Below are positions 1 through 7,829 of a DNA stretch of 38,551 nucleotides, piece by piece. A program made the position numbers and the translations under genes. Source of the stretch: Actinomycetes bacterium (GTDB lineage Bacteria; Actinomycetota; Actinomycetes; Mycobacteriales; Mycobacteriaceae); the NCBI GenBank assembly GCA_023404955.1, contig JAEXZY010000076.1, positions 1-38,551 of the forward strand, in the 5' to 3' direction. The number at the start of each line of letters is the position of its first letter. Position 1 is the first letter of the stretch. A model generated the notes under the pieces. That model did no database searches. It was not told where the DNA came from and saw nothing but the letters and a program-made list of their open reading frames with translations.

Positions 1-264
1 GTGTTCGGCAGTGGCCTCGGTGAGCGCGGTATCCCAGGCACTGCGGTCCGCGTAATCGCCGAGCCGCACGGTGTAGGACGGCACCCCCGCGGCTGCGGCG
101 ATGTCCACTGCGGCGCATCTGCGGTCGGTGCCGACTGCGACGACGCGCGCGGGATAGTCGTCGACCGCGGCCTCCAGCAGCGACGCGAGCAGCGAGCCGG
201 TGCCGGAAGCCAGGACCACGAGCCGCGACGGCACGCTCGGGGGGACCCGGACCGGTGGCTGCAC
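1..264 (-). CDS. purN: Phosphoribosylglycinamide formyltransferase, N-terminal part (cut by left edge)
   Basis: PurN transfers a formyl group from 10-formyl-THF to GAR in de novo purine synthesis (cytosolic). Only the first 88 codons are present; the frame is still open at base 1. The reading starts at a GTG (262-264) and gives VQPPVRVPPSVPSRLVVL followed by ASGTGSLLASLL, the nucleotide-binding loop of the formyltransferase N-terminal domain, then an alternating strand/helix pattern with VVAVGTDR. It closely resembles what I recall of mycobacterial PurN (Rv0956). It starts 10 bp after the perM stop on the same strand, so it is probably cotranscribed with perM. The catalytic Asn/His/Asp lie beyond the edge. 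The family call rests on the N-terminus and on synteny. Confidence 0.85.
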   Translation of the reverse strand, partial: MQPPVRVPPSVPSRLVVLASGTGSLLASLLEAAVDDYPARVVAVGTDRRCAAVDIAAAAGVPSYTVRLGDYADRSAWDTALTEATAEH

Positions 265-274
265 GGCTGGAAGC

Positions 275-1663
275 CTAGTGGGTGGTGCCGTCGCGATCCG
301 AACGCATGTCGTCGTCGGCCACGAAATGGTCCTCGGGGTCTGCAAGGTCGTCCAGGTCCGCGGCCGCGACCTCCTCGCGCACCGGCACCGGCTGAGCGGT
401 CGGCGCTGCGTCGGGTACGGGTTCTGGGCGTTCCGGGGCGATCACGACGGTCTCCGGATCGGCCTCGCTGTGGGCCGAATCGTCATCGGCGGCTTCCGCC
501 GTCGCCGCTGCGGGCCTGCGCACCCGGCGCGCAAACCCGCCCGACATGGCGGTGGTCAGCGCGCCGATACCGGCGAACCACACGAAGACCGCGGGTCCGA
601 ACGTGGCCTGGTCGACCTTCACGTCGCCGAAATTGCCGAGCGGACCTCCGCCGGCGTAGCCCAGCAGCGCCATCACCGCGGCGCCCAGGGCCGCGGCCAC
701 CAGCACTTTCGCCAGGGCCTGCGCAGGTGGCAGCGCCCGGCGTGCGCACTGCTGGCCCAGCGCGACACCGGACACCGCGCCGACGATCAACAACGCCACC
801 CAGACCGGTCCCAGCGGGGGTGTCGGCACGGCGGCCAGCACTGGTAGCGCCGGCACGTCACCGCCCAGCACGGTGAAGGCGCTGAAGGTGGCCAACCCGA
901 CGTGGGCACTGGAGCCGACGGCGACGGCCGCGGCACCGACGACGACGTTGGGCAGGTACAGCAGGGAGAGCACCGTCAGGCTCAGCTGGCCGAACAGCGA
1001 ATCGGTGATCGAGTAGAGGTCGTGCATCGTCGACCAGTGCACGATCAGCGATCCCGCCACCACCGCCGCCGACAGCGCCGAGAGAGCCAGCACACCGACC
1101 GCGGCGGCACGGAACGCGTCGGGTAGCCACGCGGGCAGCGGCGGGGGCAGCAGCCGCCGACCCAGCCGAGACCCGACACCGAGCGCCGCCCCCAGCAGAT
1201 GCACGGTCAGCACACTGGCGAAGGCGCGCGAGGCGTCCGGGGTCTGCAGCTGCGTCAGCACGGACGCGGCGTCGTGGATGACCGCCAGACACAGCGCCGC
1301 GATCAGCAGCGGCCCACCCAAAGCGGAGGCCACCACCCACCGGGTGACGAACCACGAGGTGTGCGTCACCGCGGCCGCGGTGGTCCGCGCCGTGCCGTAG
1401 ACCATCGCCATGGCGGGCAGCAGAGGCATCACGCCCAGCGCGCTGCCTGCGATCGACACCGGCACCTGATGCACGCCGAGCCACATGCTCGCGATGGCTC
1501 CGAGCGCGCCCGTCATGTCGCTGTTGGCGATCAGCAGCTGCAGCAGGACGACAGCCGCGATGACAACCAACGCGACCAGTGACGGCCCGAACGCCACCCG
1601 GAGCAGTTCCCGCGCCTGGCGCGGGCCTGCTGGCGTGTCACCCGCGCGTGGGGCTGTGTTCAC
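275..1663 (-). CDS. perM: PerM-like polytopic membrane protein (DUF6350, Rv0955 type)
   Basis: An integral membrane protein with roughly ten hydrophobic segments (for example VALVVIAAVVLLQLLIANSD near the N-terminus) and a charged Glu/Asp/Pro-rich cytosolic tail of about 90 residues. In M. tuberculosis the orthologue PerM is reported to support cell division and persistence; that is established knowledge, not visible here. It sits between purN and the Rv0954-like gene, as in H37Rv. Two GTG starts are possible. GTG at 1663 has AGGAG about 11 nt upstream and gives about 462 residues. GTG at 1714 adds 17 residues, has no Shine-Dalgarno, but follows a TAGTCT box (1724-1729) by 9 nt and could be leaderless. 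I chose 1663. The tail has no recognisable domain. Confidence 0.85.
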   Translation of the reverse strand: MNTAPRAGDTPAGPRQARELLRVAFGPSLVALVVIAAVVLLQLLIANSDMTGALGAIASMWLGVHQVPVSIAGSALGVMPLLPAMAMVYGTARTTAAAVTHTSWFVTRWVVASALGGPLLIAALCLAVIHDAASVLTQLQTPDASRAFASVLTVHLLGAALGVGSRLGRRLLPPPLPAWLPDAFRAAAVGVLALSALSAAVVAGSLIVHWSTMHDLYSITDSLFGQLSLTVLSLLYLPNVVVGAAAVAVGSSAHVGLATFSAFTVLGGDVPALPVLAAVPTPPLGPVWVALLIVGAVSGVALGQQCARRALPPAQALAKVLVAAALGAAVMALLGYAGGGPLGNFGDVKVDQATFGPAVFVWFAGIGALTTAMSGGFARRVRRPAAATAEAADDDSAHSEADPETVVIAPERPEPVPDAAPTAQPVPVREEVAAADLDDLADPEDHFVADDDMRSDRDGTTH

Positions 1664-1760
1664 GGGTCGGGTCGCTCCTGGAAAGACGCTCTCGGACGCG
1701 CGACGGTCATGCACGCGCGCTTGAGACTACGACGCGCCTGGAATCACGACGCGTTCGACA

Positions 1761-2654
1761 CTACGACGACGACGGGCCCGACTGCGAGGACGGTGAGGAC
1801 GGCGACGACTGGTGTTGCGTGGGGACCTGCGTCGTCGGAGTGCTGCTCGCCGGCGGCTGCCCGTAGGTCGGGTAACCGGTGGGCGGGGTCGGCGAGCCCG
1901 ACTGCGCGCCGGAGGGCTGCTGACCCGACGGCTGCTGTCCGGACGGGGACGTCGCGGGGAAACCGCCGGTGGACGGGCCGGAGCTCGGGTAGCCGCCGTA
2001 CGGCGTCGGGTAGCCCGGGCGCTGCTGCTGAGGCTGGCCGTGCTGCGGTTGGCCCGGCTGACCCTGCTGGCCGTAGTAGGAGCCCGGGTACTGCCCGTAC
2101 TGCGGCTGCTCGTACTTGGGCCGCGGCGCCGGCGGGGTGAGGATTCCGGAGTCGAACAGCAGAGCCGTGACGGCAACCGCGGCCTGCAGCAGCGTGAACG
2201 CTGTCACCAGCCACAGGCCCCAGGCGACGCTGGTGCCGCTGGGCTTGTTGAGCACCTCGGAAATCACCAACAGGAAGCCCAGCACGGACGCGACGGCGGC
2301 CAGAGCGACGCGGCTCTTCTGCTTGGGCAGCAGGCCGACACCGGCGAGAAGTGCGCCGACGAGCGAGGCGACGACCGCGATGCCGAGGCCGACGGAGCTG
2401 CCGCTGAGCTCGCCGAGACCCGGGAAGTCGGAGGACTCCACGGTGAACTGCGGCGCGAAGTACGACAGGTACGCGAGCAGACCGAGACCGGCGGTCGCGG
2501 CGCTCAGGTAATCGGGCAGCTTGCTGGGGCCGTCGGTGCCGGGGCCGGGCTCACCGACCCTGGCGAACTGCTGCGTCGGCGCGCTGAACTGCGTGGTGGG
2601 CTGCTGGCCCGGCTGGTAGCCGTGGCCTCCGGTCGGGCCTTGTGGGTACGACAT
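1761..2654 (-). CDS. 34-kDa antigen-like membrane protein (DUF5336, Rv0954 type)
   Basis: A 297-residue protein. The N-terminus (about 1-60) is Gly/Gln/Pro-rich and presumably cytosolic. Four hydrophobic helices follow at about 65-170. A long low-complexity tail (about 175-297) rich in Pro, Gln, Gly, Ser and Tyr ends in a Ser run and includes repeated PSGQQ. Family, length and position next to perM match Rv0954, which belongs to the 34-kDa antigenic protein family and has been linked to the mycobacterial division machinery. The ATG at 2654 is preceded by AGGAG at good spacing, which fixes the start; the frame is open further upstream but lacks start signals. A small GCGGG/CCCGC hairpin lies just upstream of the ribosome binding site. 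No catalytic motif is seen. Confidence 0.85.
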   Translation of the reverse strand: MSYPQGPTGGHGYQPGQQPTTQFSAPTQQFARVGEPGPGTDGPSKLPDYLSAATAGLGLLAYLSYFAPQFTVESSDFPGLGELSGSSVGLGIAVVASLVGALLAGVGLLPKQKSRVALAAVASVLGFLLVISEVLNKPSGTSVAWGLWLVTAFTLLQAAVAVTALLFDSGILTPPAPRPKYEQPQYGQYPGSYYGQQGQPGQPQHGQPQQQRPGYPTPYGGYPSSGPSTGGFPATSPSGQQPSGQQPSGAQSGSPTPPTGYPTYGQPPASSTPTTQVPTQHQSSPSSPSSQSGPSSS

Positions 2655-2797
2655 GACCTCTCCTGTGGTGTGCGGGCCCCCGCATCGACAACCAACGATG
2701 CCAACGCAGGCGACTGCGATCCCGACGGACCGCCTGAGCGATTCGATGAACCACGCTAGCGCACATCGCTGGGGACCCCGAGGGGCGGAGGCGGCCC

Positions 2798-3964
2798 TCA
2801 GGCGGGGATCAGCACCGGCGTGTCGGCCGTCGACGCCTCGGCGGCCTCGATCTCGCGGACCAGCGGCAGCACCTTGGCACCGAAGTACTCGATCTCCTCC
2901 TGGAAGTGCAGGAAACCGCCGAGGATCAGGTCGACGCCGCGCTTGCGATAGGCCGCGATGCGCTCGGCGATCTGTTCCGGCGTGCCGATCAGCTGGGTGC
3001 GGAAGCCATCGTTGTACTGCACGAGGTCCTCGAAGCTCGAGTCTGCCCACATCCCGCGCTTGTCGCCGGTGGAGTTGCCGGCCTGCTGCACGGCCGAGCG
3101 GAACCCCTCCACGGCGGGCCGGTTGGCTTTCGCGACGATTTCCCTGAGAGTCTCCTTCGCCTCTTTTTCTGTGTCTCTGGCGATGATGAAGCCGTTCAGT
3201 CCGAATTTGACCTCACGTGCGACTTCGCGGGCATGGTCGCGGACGTCGACGATCTGTTCGGTGACGCCGTCGAAGTCCTTGCCGTTGGAGAAATACCAGT
3301 CCGCGTAGCGACCGCCGTTGCGACGGGCCGCGGTGGAGTTCCCGCCCTGGAAGATCTCCGGGTTGGGCCGTTCGGGTGTGTTGACCGGTTTGGGCTTGAG
3401 GGTGAAGTCGTGGATGCGGTAGAAGTCGCCGCGGAAATCCACATCGTCCTCGGTCCAGATCTTGCGGAGAACCTGCAGGAACTCGGCACTGCGCCGGTAC
3501 CGCTCGTCGTGCTCCAGCCACGGCTCACCGAGGTGGGTGAACTCGTCCTTGAACCATCCCGATACGACGTTGACGGCGAAGCGGCCACCGGAGAGCTGGT
3601 CGGCGGTGGCGCCGAGTTTGGCCAGCACGCCGGGCTGCCACAGCCCCGGATGGGCGGCGGCGATCACCTTCAACCGCTGGGTGGCCAGCAGCAGCGCGAG
3701 GCTGAAGCTGGTCGACTCGTGCTGGTACTCCGCGCCGTAGCTGGCTTCGTAGCGCACCTGAGACAGCGCGTAGTCGAAACCGTTGTTCTCCGCAGTCTGC
3801 GCGAGTTTGACGTTGTAGTCGTAGTTCCAATCGGTGCGCTGCTCGATGTCGCTGACCACCAGGCCGCCACTGACGTTGGGCACCCAGTAGGCGAATGAGA
3901 CGTTCTCGGCGATGCGTTCGGTCGTCATGGTGGCCATCGAAGCGCTGCGATGGCCGTCCGTCAT
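2798..3964 (-). CDS. sfnG: FMNH2-dependent dimethyl sulfone monooxygenase-like (SfnG family, luciferase fold)
   Basis: A 388-residue LLM-class flavin monooxygenase. The N-terminus with FAYWVPNVSGGLVVS, the FQ/YQHEST segment, VNVVSGWFKDEF, EPWLEHDERYRRS and FQGGNS follow the SfnG pattern. SfnG uses reduced FMN and O2 to cleave dimethyl sulfone to methanesulfinate and formaldehyde during sulfur scavenging, and needs a separate flavin reductase, which is not seen here. The ATG (3962-3964) overlaps the TGA of the upstream GH8 gene in an ATGA, implying translational coupling; in-frame ATGs at 3937 and 3928 lack Shine-Dalgarno support. Its place at the end of a polysaccharide operon is odd. It could act on another organosulfur compound. 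Confidence 0.85.
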   Translation of the reverse strand: MTDGHRSASMATMTTERIAENVSFAYWVPNVSGGLVVSDIEQRTDWNYDYNVKLAQTAENNGFDYALSQVRYEASYGAEYQHESTSFSLALLLATQRLKVIAAAHPGLWQPGVLAKLGATADQLSGGRFAVNVVSGWFKDEFTHLGEPWLEHDERYRRSAEFLQVLRKIWTEDDVDFRGDFYRIHDFTLKPKPVNTPERPNPEIFQGGNSTAARRNGGRYADWYFSNGKDFDGVTEQIVDVRDHAREVAREVKFGLNGFIIARDTEKEAKETLREIVAKANRPAVEGFRSAVQQAGNSTGDKRGMWADSSFEDLVQYNDGFRTQLIGTPEQIAERIAAYRKRGVDLILGGFLHFQEEIEYFGAKVLPLVREIEAAEASTADTPVLIPA

Positions 3965-5157
3965 CGGTATGGATCGCGCTGAAGGAAACGCGAACCGCCC
4001 TCCGGACAGTCGCCGAGCAGTGTGGTGTCGAGCATGATCCTGCCCAGCGCCACCCACGCCGCCCCGAAGTAGGTCGGATACTTCTCCTGCAGCGCAGCCG
4101 CCCGGTCCAGGCGGTGGGCCGCCGCGTCCTCGTCTCCGGCGGCGTGGTCGGCGGCTGCACCGGCCACCAGCGTCACCGGATGCTGCCACTGTGCGGCAGC
4201 GGAGCCGTCCAGATTGCGCACTGCGGGGATGTCGTCCGCGCCGGTCAGCAGGGGTCTCAGCGACGCCGCCACGGCGCGGTCCTCACGATCGCACGATTCG
4301 GCGAATCGGATGGGAAGGCGTGCGGCGTCCAGCCCGAATTGCACTCCCCCGCCGGCCGGCGAACCTGTCGGCACGGCGTGACCGACGTCGTCGACGCTGG
4401 CCCAGTCCGGCGGCAAGGTCCCCGCCCCGATCAGTTGCCAGCTCAGCACGCGTTGGGTGCGGCTGATGTCGGCCCAGCGCGGATCCGCCGACGCCTGCAT
4501 GAGGACCTGTTCGGCGCGCGGACTGAAGTATCCCGGGTCGACGGCGTGCGGAGGCGCGCTGGCCCAGTTCCCGGCGACCGTGATCAGGCCGGTGCCGGCC
4601 ATCCAACGTCCGGCGGGCACGACATCGGCCGGCGGCGGCGAGGCTGCGCCCACGGGCGCTGTCTCCGCAGCCAGGATCGCTTCGCCGAGTTTCTGGCCGT
4701 CGTGGTCTAGATCTGGGGCATCGAAGCGTTGGCCGGCCACGAGCAGCGAGCGCGCCGCGTCGAGGTCGGCGTCGGCCGCGCTGTTGCCGTCGCGGACCTG
4801 TCCGTCGGCCCAACGCCACGACAGCAACCCGTCGGGGCGGCGCAGGTTCGTACGTGTCCAATCCCACATCAATCGGAACCGGTCCTCGTCGCCCAGGGCG
4901 GCAGCGATCAGCATGCCGTACGCCTGACCCTCGCTGACCACGTCGCCACCCTCGTCGCGTCGCACCACGCGACCGTCGGCTTCCAGGTAGTCGTCGAGGA
5001 AGCGATCTCCGGCTTCACGTGCGGCGTGCTGCCGCATCGTGGAGATCTCCTCGGAGGAGACGCGGGGGTCGGCGGCGTGCGCCACTCCCCACCCTGCGCC
5101 GGCGACCGCGACCACAGTCACCGCCTGGACCAGTGCTGTTCGAAGTCGACTCCTCAT
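3961..5157 (-). CDS. Secreted glycoside hydrolase family 8 (endoglucanase, BcsZ-like role)
   Basis: A 398-residue protein. Residues 1-28 are a Sec signal peptide (basic start, hydrophobic core, AHA before ADP), so it is exported. GH8 hallmarks follow: VSEGQAYGM with the candidate proton donor Glu76, WRW at 114-116, and DGNSAADADLDAA with acidic residues at 129-133. GH8 enzymes invert beta-1,4-glucan, xylan or chitosan linkages; BcsZ in cellulose synthase operons is a GH8. Here the gene is coupled by ATGA overlaps to the GT-C gene upstream (5154-5157) and to the SfnG-like gene downstream (3961-3964), so a role in trimming the polymer made by the neighbouring GT2 is a natural inference. The substrate cannot be read from sequence. 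Confidence 0.85.
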   Translation of the reverse strand: MRSRLRTALVQAVTVVAVAGAGWGVAHAADPRVSSEEISTMRQHAAREAGDRFLDDYLEADGRVVRRDEGGDVVSEGQAYGMLIAAALGDEDRFRLMWDWTRTNLRRPDGLLSWRWADGQVRDGNSAADADLDAARSLLVAGQRFDAPDLDHDGQKLGEAILAAETAPVGAASPPPADVVPAGRWMAGTGLITVAGNWASAPPHAVDPGYFSPRAEQVLMQASADPRWADISRTQRVLSWQLIGAGTLPPDWASVDDVGHAVPTGSPAGGGVQFGLDAARLPIRFAESCDREDRAVAASLRPLLTGADDIPAVRNLDGSAAAQWQHPVTLVAGAAADHAAGDEDAAAHRLDRAAALQEKYPTYFGAAWVALGRIMLDTTLLGDCPEGGSRFLQRDPYR

Positions 5158-7829
5158 CGTCGTTGCCTCCTCTGGTAGCGCGTGCCCGCCACGACGGCTC
5201 CGACGACGAAGACAGCGCACAGCACGACGGGGATCACCTGTCGCCGCGGGTCGTCCTGGGACGCGGGTTTGGCGGACACCTTGTCGGGCTCGCGCTCACC
5301 GGGGGGCAGCGCGAGAGCGGGCGAATCGAACGGCGCAGCCGCGCCGGCGACGTCGACGGTCTGGCGCAGCGTGGGGCCGTCTCGACCATCGGTGAGCACG
5401 AGCGTGGTGGGCGCATCGGTCGGCACGTCGACGGGCTGGTGCCATTCTTGGCCTTCGGCGGTGATCACGGCGTCGTACCGGCCGGCAGGTTGTGGGCCGT
5501 AACCGGTGATCAAACCGTAGGAGGCGTTGTCGGCCAGCACGGTGTGCGCGCCGTCCACCGCGGTGAGCGCAAGCTTCACCGGCCCCGAGTCGCTGGACGC
5601 CTGCATCAGGCGTACCGCTTGGGCGGGTGCCGGCGCGCCGGGTGCGGAGTCGGGCACGAGTTGTGCCGCCATTTCGCCCTTTTCGCCCGCCGAGAACAAC
5701 GCGAGTGTGTAGCTTCCGCCTGATTCGACGGTGAACGCCTGGCGCATCACCGGCACCCCGTCGCGTTGGTCGACAGTGGTCATCACGTATGTTCCCGCCG
5801 GAATCGGGCGGTAGTCGGGGGCGTCCGCTGTCAACGGAAGAGAGGCTCCGGGCGCCCCGTCGAGGCGGACGAATTCCAGTCGGTCCGTTGGTGCGGCCCG
5901 CCGGACATCCGACACGCGCACGACGGCGTTTCCACCGGGTGTCTGCGGTGGCTCGCCCTGTAGTCCGACCGTAGTCGGAGCGGGGCGGAAGCGAACCGTG
6001 AGATCGGTGGTGCTCAGCGCGACCGACTCGGTGTCGAACGGACTCTTCTGCTTCTGCAGGAAAGTCGCGAAGGCTTGCAATCGATCCTGCGGCCCGCTGA
6101 GCCGGAACTCACGGCGGGGCGCGCCCGCGACGTCTTCTGCCGCCGCGACCGGCGAAATGCTCTGCAACGCAACGGGTTGTGTTGCCGAGAGAACTGCCAG
6201 GGTGGCCACGACGCGTTGGTCGACGGTGCCCGATTGCAGGGCCGCGAGCGCATCAGGGTTCGATGCGCCGTCCATGTGCGCGGCAACCTGCACCCCGAAT
6301 GCAGGAGTCGCCGCGGTCGTCGGCGCGGATGCGTAACCACCTACACGCAAGACGTCGACGCGGTTCCCGCGTTCGCCGAATGTCGCGACGGTCCGCGCAT
6401 GCGACACAGCGTCGTTGAGCACACCGGCATCGGGCATGTTGGCGCGCATCGACGGCGTCGAGATCACCCATTGGTAGTCGGACCAGCCCCGGGGCGCCCC
6501 GCTCTTCACCTGTTCGTCGGTGTCGACCTTGTAAGACCAGACGACGTTGCGTCGATCTCGGCCGTCGCGCACCAGGTCCACCCACATCGCGTCGTCGACG
6601 ATCAGTCGGTCGCGAGGAGTTACGTTGTCCGAGACCCACTGCTGCGCCTGCTGCATCGGTGCATCGTTGTCGGCGCTGAGAACATCGCGATAGCCGGCGA
6701 CCCACAGCGTCGCGGTCAACACACCGAGGAAGACAGCGGAAAGCGTTGCCGCGGTGCGGTTCCGATGGGCGCGCGGCGAGGGTTGTCGCGTCATGCTCCG
6801 CGTTCGATCCACGACCGCCGCGGCGATACCCGCCGCCACCAGCGCGATCAGGGGGACAGCCGAGATCACGAACGGCACCGGCAGATAACCTGGGCGCACC
6901 ACGGCCAGGACCAACATCAGCAGTCCGACGGCGAAGGGCCGCAACCGTTCGACGAGCAGTCCGCCCAGCGCGACCGGCGCTGCCAGCAGCGGAAGTACCG
7001 GGTCGAGCCGCAGCCACTCGTCGACGGTGTGCCGTTTGAGAGATCCCGGATCGGTCAGCGATCCGCTCGACTCCCTTTGCCACAGTTGGAATTTGATGCC
7101 TTCCCAAAGGCTGACGTGGCCAGGCCCGGGAATCAGCTCGCCCCGGACCACCGCCATCAACACGTAGGTGCTGATCACCAGCGCGCACACGGCGCCGAAA
7201 ACGGCGAGCGCGTAGCGGCGGGTGGCCGGCGCGGTCTTGCACCAGACCAGCCAGGCGACCACCGGGACGAACAACAGCATCGTCTCCTTGGTGAGCACCG
7301 CGACCCCGAAACACATCGCCGCGCCGAACATCGCCGACAGCCGGTGACGCGGTGAACAGATCAGCACCAGCGCGCCGAGAAGCCACGTGATCGCCAGATT
7401 GTCGAGGTACACCGATCGCCCCAGGGTGATCGCGAGCGGCGACACCGCCAACACCGCAACGGCAGCCGCGGCCGCCCAGCGGGGCAGTCCCACGCGGCGG
7501 GCCAACAGCCACAGCAGTCCCGCGCTGATCACTGCCGCGACGACCATCAAGTAACGGCCTGCAGTGACGGCATTCGGCCCGAAACCCGGCCCGGTCAGCG
7601 TCATCCACGCGGCGATCTGCAGCCAGCCTCCCGGCGGATGGTCGTACCAGTAGGTGTAGTGCGCAAGCTCTCCCCACTGCGAGACCGCGAAAGCCTGTGC
7701 CACATAAGTGCCCTCGTCGTCGAGCCGGATGGGCGAGCCCGCGATGTTGATCAGGCGCAACACGGCGGTGAGTGCCATCAGGGCTACGGCGACGGGCAGG
7801 GACGGGTTGATTCGGGTAAGTCTGGTCAT
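5154..7829 (-). CDS. GT-C membrane glycosyltransferase (GT39/PMT-like) with extracytoplasmic C-terminal region
   Basis: An 891-residue protein. The first ~380 residues carry about ten membrane helices. DDEGTY at 37-42 in the first external loop, HPP at 64-66 and YLDN around Asp143 match the acidic motifs of GT-C transferases that use polyprenyl-phosphate sugars. The following ~480 residues are extracytoplasmic: an alpha/beta region ending in a gene-specific linker, then two beta-rich repeats (near LEFVRLDGAP and AVRLMQASSD) that vaguely resemble DUF4397. A last helix near 865-885 ends in RRQRR, placing the C-terminus in the cytosol. ATGA overlaps link it to GT2 upstream and GH8 downstream. 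It may decorate the polymer or a protein; donor and acceptor are unknown. Confidence 0.75.
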   Translation of the reverse strand: MTRLTRINPSLPVAVALMALTAVLRLINIAGSPIRLDDEGTYVAQAFAVSQWGELAHYTYWYDHPPGGWLQIAAWMTLTGPGFGPNAVTAGRYLMVVAAVISAGLLWLLARRVGLPRWAAAAAVAVLAVSPLAITLGRSVYLDNLAITWLLGALVLICSPRHRLSAMFGAAMCFGVAVLTKETMLLFVPVVAWLVWCKTAPATRRYALAVFGAVCALVISTYVLMAVVRGELIPGPGHVSLWEGIKFQLWQRESSGSLTDPGSLKRHTVDEWLRLDPVLPLLAAPVALGGLLVERLRPFAVGLLMLVLAVVRPGYLPVPFVISAVPLIALVAAGIAAAVVDRTRSMTRQPSPRAHRNRTAATLSAVFLGVLTATLWVAGYRDVLSADNDAPMQQAQQWVSDNVTPRDRLIVDDAMWVDLVRDGRDRRNVVWSYKVDTDEQVKSGAPRGWSDYQWVISTPSMRANMPDAGVLNDAVSHARTVATFGERGNRVDVLRVGGYASAPTTAATPAFGVQVAAHMDGASNPDALAALQSGTVDQRVVATLAVLSATQPVALQSISPVAAAEDVAGAPRREFRLSGPQDRLQAFATFLQKQKSPFDTESVALSTTDLTVRFRPAPTTVGLQGEPPQTPGGNAVVRVSDVRRAAPTDRLEFVRLDGAPGASLPLTADAPDYRPIPAGTYVMTTVDQRDGVPVMRQAFTVESGGSYTLALFSAGEKGEMAAQLVPDSAPGAPAPAQAVRLMQASSDSGPVKLALTAVDGAHTVLADNASYGLITGYGPQPAGRYDAVITAEGQEWHQPVDVPTDAPTTLVLTDGRDGPTLRQTVDVAGAAAPFDSPALALPPGEREPDKVSAKPASQDDPRRQVIPVVLCAVFVVGAVVAGTRYQRRQRR

